Below, piece after piece: positions 25,095 through 32,951 of a stretch of DNA of 64,000 nucleotides; within the stretch, counting starts at the first letter, position 1; each line of letters opens with the position of its first letter. The notes beneath the pieces were generated by a model, which was not told the DNA's origin, did no database searches, and saw nothing but the letters and a program-made list of their open reading frames with translations. A program made the translations under genes and the position numbers. The DNA is from Candidatus Eiseniibacteriota bacterium. GTDB taxonomy: Bacteria > Eisenbacteria > RBG-16-71-46 > CAIMUX01. The stretch covers positions 992,001 through 1,056,000 of the forward strand of contig JACKCR010000002.1 in NCBI GenBank assembly GCA_020633975.1, given 5' to 3'.

Positions 25095-26719
25095 GCCCGG
25101 TGGCTCCCGTTTCCTGGGGCCCCGACGGCCGCTTGGGCGGGCTCCAACGGCGACACCACGGTGGGAAGCGCGACCGCGTCGGTCTCGGGATGGTCCTCGT
25201 TGTAGTGGAGTCCGCGCGATTCCTTCCGCGCCCTGGCCGATTGGATGATGAGCTCGGCGACGAGGGCGAGGTTCCGGAGTTCGATCAGGTCCTGGTCGAG
25301 CACGAAGTCCCAGTAGTAGGCCTCGATGCTGTTCCGGAAGATCTCGAGGTAGCGCGCGGCGAGTCCGAGACGGTGATCGGTGCGAACGATTCCGACGAAC
25401 TCCCACATCATCGTCCGCACCAGGTCCCAGTGCGCGTCGATCAGCACGGTCTCCCGAGGGAGTTCCGCCGAGCCGGAGTCCCACGGCTCGAGCTCGGGGA
25501 CAGCGCCGACTTCGCCTCTGACCTCGATCGCAGTCGTGGCGGCCCGGGCACCCATGACGGTCGCCTCGAGGAGCGAGTTCGACGCAAGACGGTTGGCGCC
25601 GTGGAGCCCGGTGCAGGACACCTCTCCCGCTGCGAGGAGTCCGCGTAGATCGGTCCGCCCGGCGAGGTCGGTGAGGACGCCTCCACACTGGTAGTGTGCG
25701 GCGGGAACGACCGGGATCGGCTCGCGGGTGATGTCGATCGCGTAACGGAGACAGGTCTCGTAGATGGTCGGGAACCGCTCCCGGACCCGGCTAGCCCCCA
25801 GCTCCTCCATGTGGAGGAGGACCGAGCGCGCGCCCTGCCGCTTCATCGCGCGGTCGATGGCCCGGGCCACGATGTCGCGCGGAGCGAGATCGCCCATCGG
25901 ATGTGGGATCTCGAGACGGTCGCCTTCCAGCGTAGTGAGGAACGCGCCCTCGCCGCGCACCGCTTCCGAGATGAGGAAGTCCTTGGCGTCGGGATGGTAG
26001 AGACAGGTCGGGTGGAACTGGACGAACTCCAGGTTCTGAACTCGGCAGCCGGCCCGGTAGGCCATGGCGATGCCGTCGCCCGTCGCGATGTCGGAGTTCG
26101 AGGTGTAGCGGTAGACCTTGCCGGTGCCGCCAGTGGCGAGGAACGTGACGCGAGCGCCGTACGGCTCGATCTTCCGGGACCGGGAGTCGAGCACGTACGC
26201 GCCGACACAGCGCCGCTTCTCGACGTCGGACTCCTCCCTCCCCTCCACGATCAGGTCGACCGCGCAGTGGTCCGCGAGGAGTTGGATCCGGGGATGGGCC
26301 CGGACTGCGCTGAGGAGCTGTTCTTGGATCGCCCGGCCGGTGTGGTCCTTGACGTGGAGGATCCGGCGATGGGTGTGTCCCCCCTCCCGGCCCAGGGCGA
26401 AGCTGCCGTCTCCGTCCCGTGAGAAGGGGACCCCGGCGGCATCGAGGCGGGCGACTGCGGCCGGACCGTCCGCCAGGATCGAGCGGACGGCGGCCTCGTC
26501 GCAGAGCCCGGCCCCCGCGCTCAGGGTGTCCTGGACGTGCGACTCGAAGTCCGCGTCGCCTCCCAGGGGCGCCGCGATCCCGCCCTGGGCGTAGCCGGTG
26601 TTGCCGTCGAATGGCTGGCGTTTCGTGACGATGGTCACCGGGCCCTCGTCCGCCGCCCGGAGGGCGAAAACGAGACTGGCCAGGCCTGAGCCAATGACGA
26701 GGAAGTCCGATGAGTACAT
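25091..26719 (-). CDS. nadB: L-aspartate oxidase
   Basis: It oxidises L-aspartate to iminoaspartate, the first step of NAD synthesis, using FAD. The N-terminus FLVIGSGLASL binds the dinucleotide; DGNTGYAQGGIA, GHTHRRILHVKDHTGRA and the AAHYQCGGV region are family landmarks. I use the ATG that yields 542 residues: the promoter at 26764-26792 would start transcription near 26757, almost on top of the alternative GTG at 26755. nadA and nadC are not in the window. It heads the five-gene operon through miaA. Confidence 0.95.
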   Translation of the reverse strand: MYSSDFLVIGSGLASLVFALRAADEGPVTIVTKRQPFDGNTGYAQGGIAAPLGGDADFESHVQDTLSAGAGLCDEAAVRSILADGPAAVARLDAAGVPFSRDGDGSFALGREGGHTHRRILHVKDHTGRAIQEQLLSAVRAHPRIQLLADHCAVDLIVEGREESDVEKRRCVGAYVLDSRSRKIEPYGARVTFLATGGTGKVYRYTSNSDIATGDGIAMAYRAGCRVQNLEFVQFHPTCLYHPDAKDFLISEAVRGEGAFLTTLEGDRLEIPHPMGDLAPRDIVARAIDRAMKRQGARSVLLHMEELGASRVRERFPTIYETCLRYAIDITREPIPVVPAAHYQCGGVLTDLAGRTDLRGLLAAGEVSCTGLHGANRLASNSLLEATVMGARAATTAIEVRGEVGAVPELEPWDSGSAELPRETVLIDAHWDLVRTMMWEFVGIVRTDHRLGLAARYLEIFRNSIEAYYWDFVLDQDLIELRNLALVAELIIQSARARKESRGLHYNEDHPETDAVALPTVVSPLEPAQAAVGAPGNGSHRA

Positions 26720-26763
26720 AGAGTTGCCCGCCTTCGGCGAGGAGTCCATTTCCACTTCAGGGC

Positions 26764-26792
26764 AGTATACGGAAGGCCGATAACGGGAACAA
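26764..26792 (-). promoter_or_regulatory. Promoter of the nadB operon
   Basis: On the minus strand TTGTTC and TATACT are 17 nt apart. The predicted start leaves a leader of about 37 nt before the chosen nadB ATG. The rest of the 207-nt divergent spacer has no clear plus-strand promoter. Confidence 0.65.
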
Positions 26793-26926
26793 ACGATTCG
26801 CCTGGGTCAGGCGTTCGGGAGCAAGTGGGCCCCCGGGCGCGTCGTGCCATGTACGGCCCCAGGCGAGTAGCGACGACCTGGGTTGGCCAGGCGTCGAGGT
26901 CCGTAGGGGAAGGGATCGCAAGAACC

Positions 26927-27475
26927 ATGAACGTCCGTAGGATTCTCACCTTCGCCGTCTCCACCCTCGTGCTCGTCGGAGTCGGGACTGGCTGCAGCAG
27001 TGACAACGTCCGTTCCAGCCTCTACGTCACTGAGATCAACAACGGAGAGGCGCTCACGAGCGACGTCATCGACTATGGGAACGACCGCGTCGCTTCCGAC
27101 GACGACTTCGTCTACGAGGACGAGGTTCAGGTAACGATCTGGGCCACCACTCGGGACGACATCGTCAACACCGACGCCGCGTACAGCAACGTGATGATCG
27201 AGAGCTACGATGTGCGGTTCGAGTCGTCGGAAGAGATCGACGGTTTCTCGGCCGGACTCGGCTGGTTCGTTCCGGTGCGGAACACCTACGACGGTGTCCT
27301 GACCCTCGTCCCAGCCTCGCTCAAGGCCAAGAACCCGCTCATGGCCCTTCAGGCCGGGGGCGAGATCCAGGCGACGGCGCACATCACGTTCCACGCCCGC
27401 GAGACCGACTCGGAGAACGAACTCACGTTCACGACGCAGATTCCGGTCAACTTCGCGAACTGGACCGACCAGTAG
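26927..27475 (+). CDS. Small lipoprotein of unknown function
   Basis: The 182-residue protein has a lipoprotein signal ending VGTGC with the lipidated residue at Cys23. The mature part (SSDNVRSSLYVTEINNGEAL onwards) is rich in Asp, Thr and Val and predicted to be mainly beta strand, with no recognised domain. The ATG is preceded by AGGGGAAGGGA at long spacing. It stands alone between the nadB promoter and the 3' end of waaA and is convergent with the latter. Confidence 0.75.
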   Translation: MNVRRILTFAVSTLVLVGVGTGCSSDNVRSSLYVTEINNGEALTSDVIDYGNDRVASDDDFVYEDEVQVTIWATTRDDIVNTDAAYSNVMIESYDVRFESSEEIDGFSAGLGWFVPVRNTYDGVLTLVPASLKAKNPLMALQAGGEIQATAHITFHARETDSENELTFTTQIPVNFANWTDQ

Positions 27476-27485
27476 ACGCTTTCTA

Positions 27486-27524
27486 GACCCGGGTCATCCG
27501 GGTCAAGGGCGGAAGATTCCGCCC
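27486..27524. terminator. Possible bidirectional terminator between the lipoprotein gene and waaA
   Basis: Two inverted repeats lie in the 27-nt convergent gap and the waaA tail: GACCCGG/CCGGGTC with a 5-nt loop and GGGCGGAA/TTCCGCCC with a 2-nt loop. Neither is followed by a good T run, so this is only suggestive. Confidence 0.35.
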
Positions 27525-28945
27525 TCTACCTCCGCGGCTTCGGCTGCGGAGAGACAGGCACGAGTCCGTTCCCCCGCACCGGCGAGCACCCTCGCGGTGT
27601 GGAGAGCGGACCGTTCCGTTTTTTGTCGGGAGGCCCTGTCGAGACAGCGCTGCACCCATTCCCTGAGTGCGGCCGGATCCGAAGTCTGAAAGCCTCCACC
27701 GTGGATGAGCGCCGCGTCTGCGACGTCCCGTACGTTCTCGATGTATGGCCCGAACGAGACGGGAACGCCCACGGAGAGCGGCTCGAAGAGGTTGTGCCCC
27801 CCGATCCGCATCCAGGTCCCTCCTACCGACGCAGCCGCCGCACGCGCATACCAGGACCGTAGCTCGCCGTGCACGTCGACCAGGAGAACGCGCGGACCAT
27901 CGTGCCGCGGAGGTGCGAAGAGTTCCTGGAACGCGTCGGCGTCCGTGAGTACTTCCTCCGGCGTTTCGGAGCGGAGCACCGGTTCCACCCCCGCCTTCCG
28001 GCATGCCTCCACCCAAGCGCTCCGTTCGCGCAAGTGACGAGGAGCGATGACGACGTAGCCCCCCTGCTCTCCGACCTCCCGCGCGACCCGGAGGAGGAGC
28101 TCCTCCCCTTTGCGCAAGCTGCCGATGACCCAGATCGGAAGACCGCGAAACCGCGTTTCCTCCTCCGAGCGCGCGACGGTGTCATCGCGCTCTGAGGACC
28201 CCGGGACCCGGTACTTCACGTTTCCGCAGACACACGTGGGTGCGATGCCGAGCGCGGCGAACCGCTCTTCGTCGGCGTTTCCCTGGACGGCAGCGGCCCG
28301 TACGGCGGACGCGACCTCCCGATAGAGAGACCGCGCCCAGGCCATCGTCGACCATCCCTTCGGCGAGATCCGCCCGCTGGCGATGTAGACCGGCACACCG
28401 GCGCGGCGGCACAGATCGAGCGTGATCGGCCAGAGTTCCGTCTCGACGAGAATCAACGCACGCGGCTCATGGCGTGCGAGGAATCTGCGCACGGGTCCGT
28501 CCTGGTCGAGCGGCGCAAAGCGGACGGCGACTTCCGGGCCGAGCCGCTCCGGCGCCCGGCGACGCGCTGAAGTCGACGTGACGGTGACGAACCAGGAGAC
28601 GCCGTCCCGAAGCGGACGGTCCTCCATCCACGCGCGTACGGCTTCCACCTCCCCGAGGGAGGCGGCGTGGATCCAGACGGCCCCCGTCGGGACTGGGCGA
28701 GCTGACGACGTTCTCGAAGGTGACAGCGTCGCCGACGACACACCTGGAGCCGGCGGCGATGTGGCGGACGTCGCCGGAACTCCCGACACCGCGCTGCTCG
28801 GCTCTTGTCCCCATCGCTCGCGCATCTCGTCGGGATGCTTGGATCGCCGGTAGAGGAGGTACGGGAAGCCGAGCACGAACACCACTGCGGAGAGAACGCG
28901 GTACGCCTGGAGCAGTGGCGTCGAGCGTGGGCGGGACGACGTCAT
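27503..28945 (-). CDS. waaA: 3-deoxy-D-manno-octulosonic acid (Kdo) transferase
   Basis: It attaches Kdo to lipid A precursor on the cytoplasmic face of the inner membrane. The 480-residue protein has an N-terminal membrane anchor (residues about 14-32), the catalytic Glu in HAASLGEV (Glu99) and the C-terminal GT-B site with GGTWMRIGGHNLFEPLSVG. Residues about 48-86 are a Ser/Pro/Ala-rich insertion absent from typical members. It overlaps the acyltransferase by ATGA. The Kdo biosynthesis and lpxK genes are not in the window. Confidence 0.93.
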   Translation of the reverse strand: MTSSRPRSTPLLQAYRVLSAVVFVLGFPYLLYRRSKHPDEMRERWGQEPSSAVSGVPATSATSPPAPGVSSATLSPSRTSSARPVPTGAVWIHAASLGEVEAVRAWMEDRPLRDGVSWFVTVTSTSARRRAPERLGPEVAVRFAPLDQDGPVRRFLARHEPRALILVETELWPITLDLCRRAGVPVYIASGRISPKGWSTMAWARSLYREVASAVRAAAVQGNADEERFAALGIAPTCVCGNVKYRVPGSSERDDTVARSEEETRFRGLPIWVIGSLRKGEELLLRVAREVGEQGGYVVIAPRHLRERSAWVEACRKAGVEPVLRSETPEEVLTDADAFQELFAPPRHDGPRVLLVDVHGELRSWYARAAAASVGGTWMRIGGHNLFEPLSVGVPVSFGPYIENVRDVADAALIHGGGFQTSDPAALREWVQRCLDRASRQKTERSALHTARVLAGAGERTRACLSAAEAAEVEGGIFRP

Positions 28946-29751
28946 TCCGCCCTCCCACCGATGTCACGGGTGGCCTCATCACTCCGCCCACGCGAGGAGT
29001 CACTCGTGGTCGCGTCACTCGCGGTCGCGTCACTCGCGGTCGCGTCACTCTTCGGTTCCCCGAAGAGGAGCCGTTGCGCCCGTTCCTCCACGTACGCGAA
29101 CCGCTCCTGGAGAAGCGCGAGGTACCTCTTCTCGAGTTCGTCCGGGGAGAGGTCCGCGGCGATCGGGATCGGTTCGCCGGCGACGATCTGGATCTTCGCG
29201 AAGGGCAGTGGGATCTCGAACCTGTCCCACCCTCCAAGGCGCCGGAGGGACGAGATGGCCACCCCGAGAGGGACGATCGGCTGTCCCGACCGCGACGCGA
29301 TGTGGAGGATGCCGAGCTGCACTTCGCGCCGGGGGCCGCGTGGGCCGTCCGGGGTCACGGAGAGGGCGCGGCCGCCGGCGCCGATCTTCGCCATGGTGAG
29401 GAGCGCTCGGAGGCCGCCTCGGGTGGTCGAGCCGCGCACGGTGCCGTATCCGAGACGATGGATGACCTGAGAGATGTACTCGCCGTCGGCCGACTGACTC
29501 ACGAGGACGACCACACCCCGCTTCCGGTACGCATAGCTCAGGGAGAGGATGTGCTCGTGGAAGAACCCGTGGATGTAGGGCTGTCCGGTGCGTACGAACT
29601 CCGCGACGGCCGCGGGCTCTTCCTTCCGGATCCGCCAGGTGCGTCCCCAAAGCCGAAGGACCGCGCCGCCGATCCGGCCCGCCCAGACGAATCGAGCCTG
29701 CCGAGAGAACTCCGTCTCGGGGCGAGGGATCCTTTCGTCGGGGCCACTCAC
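28942..29751 (-). CDS. Lysophospholipid acyltransferase-like protein (DUF374)
   Basis: The DUF374 family resembles glycerolipid and lipid A acyltransferases. The 269-residue protein shows HGFFHEHILSL, SQSADGEYISQVIHRLGY, RGSTTRGGLRALL and the strong family motif TPDGPRGPRREVQ. The C-terminus has repeats of SDATA from a 15-bp tandem array. It starts at a GTG overlapping the lpxB stop (GTGA) and overlaps waaA downstream (ATGA). Its place between lpxB and waaA suggests a late acylation of lipid A or a precursor, but direct evidence is lacking. Confidence 0.85.
   Translation of the reverse strand: MSGPDERIPRPETEFSRQARFVWAGRIGGAVLRLWGRTWRIRKEEPAAVAEFVRTGQPYIHGFFHEHILSLSYAYRKRGVVVLVSQSADGEYISQVIHRLGYGTVRGSTTRGGLRALLTMAKIGAGGRALSVTPDGPRGPRREVQLGILHIASRSGQPIVPLGVAISSLRRLGGWDRFEIPLPFAKIQIVAGEPIPIAADLSPDELEKRYLALLQERFAYVEERAQRLLFGEPKSDATASDATASDATTSDSSRGRSDEATRDIGGRAE
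29001..29050. repeat. 15-bp tandem repeat in the acyltransferase tail
   Basis: CACTCG(T/C)GGTCGCGT is repeated three times with a partial fourth copy; two units are identical. It is in frame and encodes the SDATA/SDATT tail. Confidence 0.9.
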
Positions 29752-30881
29752 TCGGTCGGCTCCGACTCGATCCGTTCGAGGATGAGATCGGCTGCCCGCC
29801 CCGCAGCACCCGGCTCCCCGAGCGAGTGACGGGCGTCGGCGAGGCCGGACCGGATCTCCGCACGCGTTTCGGGCGAGGCCACCCACTCGCGCGTGAGCGC
29901 GGCCAGGGCAACGGGGTCCGCGTCGTCTTGGATCAATTCCGGAAGGAGACGGCGGCCGGCGATCAGGTTCGCCATGGCGATGTGCGGCACCTTCACGACA
30001 CGACGTGCAATCTCGTACGTGGTCCGGTTCACTCGGTAGACGACGATCGAAGGAGTGGTGAGGAGGAGCGCTTCCAGTGTCGCTGTTCCGGACGCCACCC
30101 AGGCCAGGTCCGCGGCGAGGAGCGCGGCGAACCCGTCCGTGACGGGAGTGGACGGGACGCAACCGAGTTCGCTCCGCACATCGAGGGAGAGACCCTTCGC
30201 CTGCCCTACGATCCACCGGCAGTCGAGATCCGAGAGCGCGGCGTGGGCGTCTCGCAGCACCGGACCGACCCGGTGCACTTCGGACCGTCGGCTTCCGGGA
30301 AGGAGAGCGATCACCGTTTCGTTCGGACGGAGGCCGAGCCGTTCACGCGCCTCGCTCCGCGCGGCGTCGAGATCGTCCGGCACTTCCCCGACCAGAGGAT
30401 GACCGACGAACTGGACGGGGATGTTCCGCTCCCGGTAGAGCGATTCCTCGAACGGGAAGATCACGATCATGAGCGCGACGTACCGGCGCAGATAGTCGAG
30501 ACGCCCTCGTCTCCAGGCCCAGACCTGTGGCCCGATGTAGTAGACGATCGGAACGCCGATCCGCCAGGCGTGGGGCAGGAGACGGAGGTTGAAGTCCGGG
30601 AAGTCGATCGGGATGAAGACGTCCGGCCGGCGCGCGGAGAGGAATTCGCGGATCCGCTCCATTGCGCCGAGGATCTTCGGCAGTACACCCAACACTTCGG
30701 TCAGACCGACGACCGCGAGTTCGTCGCTCCGGAAGAGGAGTTCGACTCCGGCCTCTTCCATCCGTTCTCCCCCCACTCCGTAGAGTTGGAGATCGGGACG
30801 ACGGGCCTTGAGTTGCCGGGCGAGCAGCGCTCCCTGGAGGTCGCCGGAAGACTCACCCGCGAGAAGGAACGCGCTCGCCAT
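29748..30881 (-). CDS. lpxB: Lipid-A-disaccharide synthase
   Basis: It condenses UDP-2,3-diacylglucosamine with lipid X to make the tetraacyl disaccharide. The 377-residue protein begins ASAFLLAGESSGDLQG, then shows YYIGPQVWAWRRGR, FPFEESLYRE, FVGHPLVGE and LLPGSRRSEV, all family landmarks. Its start follows the oxidoreductase stop with no gap. Its substrate lipid X needs LpxH, LpxI or LpxG, none of which is in the window. Confidence 0.97.
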   Translation of the reverse strand: MASAFLLAGESSGDLQGALLARQLKARRPDLQLYGVGGERMEEAGVELLFRSDELAVVGLTEVLGVLPKILGAMERIREFLSARRPDVFIPIDFPDFNLRLLPHAWRIGVPIVYYIGPQVWAWRRGRLDYLRRYVALMIVIFPFEESLYRERNIPVQFVGHPLVGEVPDDLDAARSEARERLGLRPNETVIALLPGSRRSEVHRVGPVLRDAHAALSDLDCRWIVGQAKGLSLDVRSELGCVPSTPVTDGFAALLAADLAWVASGTATLEALLLTTPSIVVYRVNRTTYEIARRVVKVPHIAMANLIAGRRLLPELIQDDADPVALAALTREWVASPETRAEIRSGLADARHSLGEPGAAGRAADLILERIESEPTE

Positions 30882-32102
30882 CTAGGATCCGGGGCGGAGC
30901 CGTTCCAGGGAGTCGTGCACGCCCTTCCGCACTTCCTCCGCCAGGACGAGCGCACGCATCCCGTCTTCCCCGCTCGCGCCACGCAGGCGGTGGCGGGCAT
31001 GATCGCCGTCCACCGTCGATCCGTCGCCGCCGCGCGACGCCACGCCGGCCGTACCCGGCCCTGCGCCCTCCGCAGCGGACTCGCTTGCGGCGACGGCAGC
31101 GAGGAAGTCGGCGAGTTCATCGCGCAGAGCATTCCGAGACGTCACGTCGACTTTGCCGTACTGCAGCGAGAGCCCTGCGTGCTGGAGATAGGCGAGGAGT
31201 TCGATCCCCTGCGCTTCGCTCAGCGACGGCGGAAGCGCCGCGGCTGCGTCGACGTCGGTTCCCGGTGGGAGCGGCGCGGGCGCGAGGGCGGCAGGCAGGT
31301 CGGGTGGCGGCGTGAAGGCGCCGGACGAACTACGCGAGAGGAGGACGCGTTCGCCGTCTCCCCGAAGCAGGTCCAAGGAGTGGTACCGGCCGCGACCGAA
31401 GAACCGGATCTTTCGGACCTTGTCCCGGGAGACACGGCTCGCCGTGAGGTTCGCGATCGTGCCGTCCTGGAACCGGATCCGGGCCGTGGCGATGTCCGCG
31501 CCGTCGGTGAGGACGGGAACGCCGGCCGCATCGACCGCTTCGACTTCACTCGGGACGAGCGCCAACGTCAAATCGAGGTCGTGGATCATGAGGTCGAGGA
31601 CGACGTCGACATCGAGCGACCGCGGAACGAACGGCGCGAGGCGATGAGCCTCCACGTAGCGCGGCGCGATGAGTTCGTCCCGTGCGGCCTGGAAGGCGGG
31701 GCTGAACCGCTCGACGTGCCCGACTGCGAGAACGCGCCCTGCTTCCTTCGCGGCCGCGTTCATCCGCGCGGCGGCGGGAACGGAGTCCGCGATCGGCTTC
31801 TCGACGAGCACGTGGAGCCCGCGTTCCAGGCAGAAGAGCACCACCTCTTCGTGCGTCACCGTCGGGGTCGCCACGCTCACCGCCTCGGGAAGCGGTGCGC
31901 CGGCCCACTCGCGTGACGTCAGTAGTTCGCCGAATGAAGAAAAGACGGGGACGCCGAGTTCACTTCCGAGCCTAGCCGCCGCGGCGGCATCGACGTCGAC
32001 CAGACCGACGAGCTCCGCTTCCGGCAAGTCCGCGTAGAGCCTCGCGTGGTAGGTCCCGAGGTGACCGCATCCGATGACAGCCACCGGGATCGGCCTCGCC
32101 AT
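30882..32102 (-). CDS. Gfo/Idh/MocA-family oxidoreductase in the lipid A cluster
   Basis: This NAD(P)-dependent dehydrogenase has 406 residues: a Rossmann domain with VIGCGHLGTYHA (9-20) and the family EKP motif at 101-103, then the beta-sheet domain with DLMIHDLDL. Residues about 270-300 and 345-380 are low-complexity inserts. Between lpxA and lpxB a related enzyme, GnnA, oxidises UDP-GlcNAc for 3-amino lipid A in some bacteria. Here no GnnB-type aminotransferase is adjacent, so the exact reaction is open. It starts 14 nt after the lpxA stop. Confidence 0.85.
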   Translation of the reverse strand: MARPIPVAVIGCGHLGTYHARLYADLPEAELVGLVDVDAAAAARLGSELGVPVFSSFGELLTSREWAGAPLPEAVSVATPTVTHEEVVLFCLERGLHVLVEKPIADSVPAAARMNAAAKEAGRVLAVGHVERFSPAFQAARDELIAPRYVEAHRLAPFVPRSLDVDVVLDLMIHDLDLTLALVPSEVEAVDAAGVPVLTDGADIATARIRFQDGTIANLTASRVSRDKVRKIRFFGRGRYHSLDLLRGDGERVLLSRSSSGAFTPPPDLPAALAPAPLPPGTDVDAAAALPPSLSEAQGIELLAYLQHAGLSLQYGKVDVTSRNALRDELADFLAAVAASESAAEGAGPGTAGVASRGGDGSTVDGDHARHRLRGASGEDGMRALVLAEEVRKGVHDSLERLRPGS

Positions 32103-32116
32103 GGGATCCCTCCTTG

Positions 32117-32887
32117 TCAGCGCGCGAGTCCGCGTTCCGAACGTTCGACGAACTCGGTGAAGACCCGGACCTCCGGGATGTCCGGCAGTTCGGCGCGGAT
32201 CTGGGCCAGTGCTTGGTCCTTGAGGAGCGGAGAGCGGAAGAAGATCCGGTAGACCCGCTTCAGCACCTGCTGCGTTTCCTCGGAGAAGCCGCGACGTTGG
32301 AGTCCGATCGTGTTCACTCCGAACACCTTGATCGGCGATCCCGCCGCCTTCACGTACGGCGCGACGTCGGTCGGTACCCGCGATCCGCCGCCGATGATGG
32401 AGTGCGCTCCGATCTTGACGAACTGATGGACCGGGGTGACGCCGCCGATGATCGCGTAGTCACCGATCTCGATGTGACCGGCGAGGTTCACGGAGTTGGC
32501 CAGGATGACGTGGTCCCCGAGCACGCAGTTGTGAGCCACGTGGGCGTAGGCCATGATCAGACAGTCGCTGCCGATCTGGGTCAGCTCGCCTTCCGCCGTC
32601 GGCATGTTCACGGTCGAGTACTCGCGGAATACCGAACGGGCGCCGACGCGCACCGGTGCGACTGCGCCGCGGTACTTGAGGTCCTGCGGCGACGTACCGA
32701 TGACCGCGCCGTGATGGAGATGGCACTCCGGCCCGAGTTCCGTGTCGCCCGTCACCTTGACCATCGAGTCGAGGATGCATCCGTCCCCGAGGCGAACCCC
32801 GGCGTCCACGATGCACCATGGACCGATCTGAACGTCTTCTCCGAGCTGCGCTCCGTCCGCGACGCGCGCACTCGGATCGATGGTCAC
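32117..32887 (-). CDS. lpxA: Acyl-ACP:UDP-N-acetylglucosamine O-acyltransferase
   Basis: It catalyses the first lipid A step. The GTG start gives 256 residues, close to the 262 of E. coli, and the frame upstream overlaps lpxC-fabZ without homology. Left-handed beta-helix hexapeptides run through the first 180 residues; the catalytic His is at 119 in AYAHVAHNCVLG and the family VHQF at 153-156. Arg170 (GGGSRVPTDV) aligns with the acyl-chain ruler position that is Gly173 in E. coli, which may favour a shorter chain. UDP-GlcNAc or its 3-amino form could be the substrate. Confidence 0.95.
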   Translation of the reverse strand: MTIDPSARVADGAQLGEDVQIGPWCIVDAGVRLGDGCILDSMVKVTGDTELGPECHLHHGAVIGTSPQDLKYRGAVAPVRVGARSVFREYSTVNMPTAEGELTQIGSDCLIMAYAHVAHNCVLGDHVILANSVNLAGHIEIGDYAIIGGVTPVHQFVKIGAHSIIGGGSRVPTDVAPYVKAAGSPIKVFGVNTIGLQRRGFSEETQQVLKRVYRIFFRSPLLKDQALAQIRAELPDIPEVRVFTEFVERSERGLAR

Positions 32888-32951
32888 CCCATCCCTACTC
32901 CCTTCCCCGCCCGTATCGGTGCATTCCTGGCGTCCGAGACGGGGCCACGGG

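Noticed and set aside
29001-29050. The 15-bp repeats as a possible CRISPR or iteron array
   Set aside because: Units are directly adjacent with no spacers, in frame, and encode a low-complexity tail.
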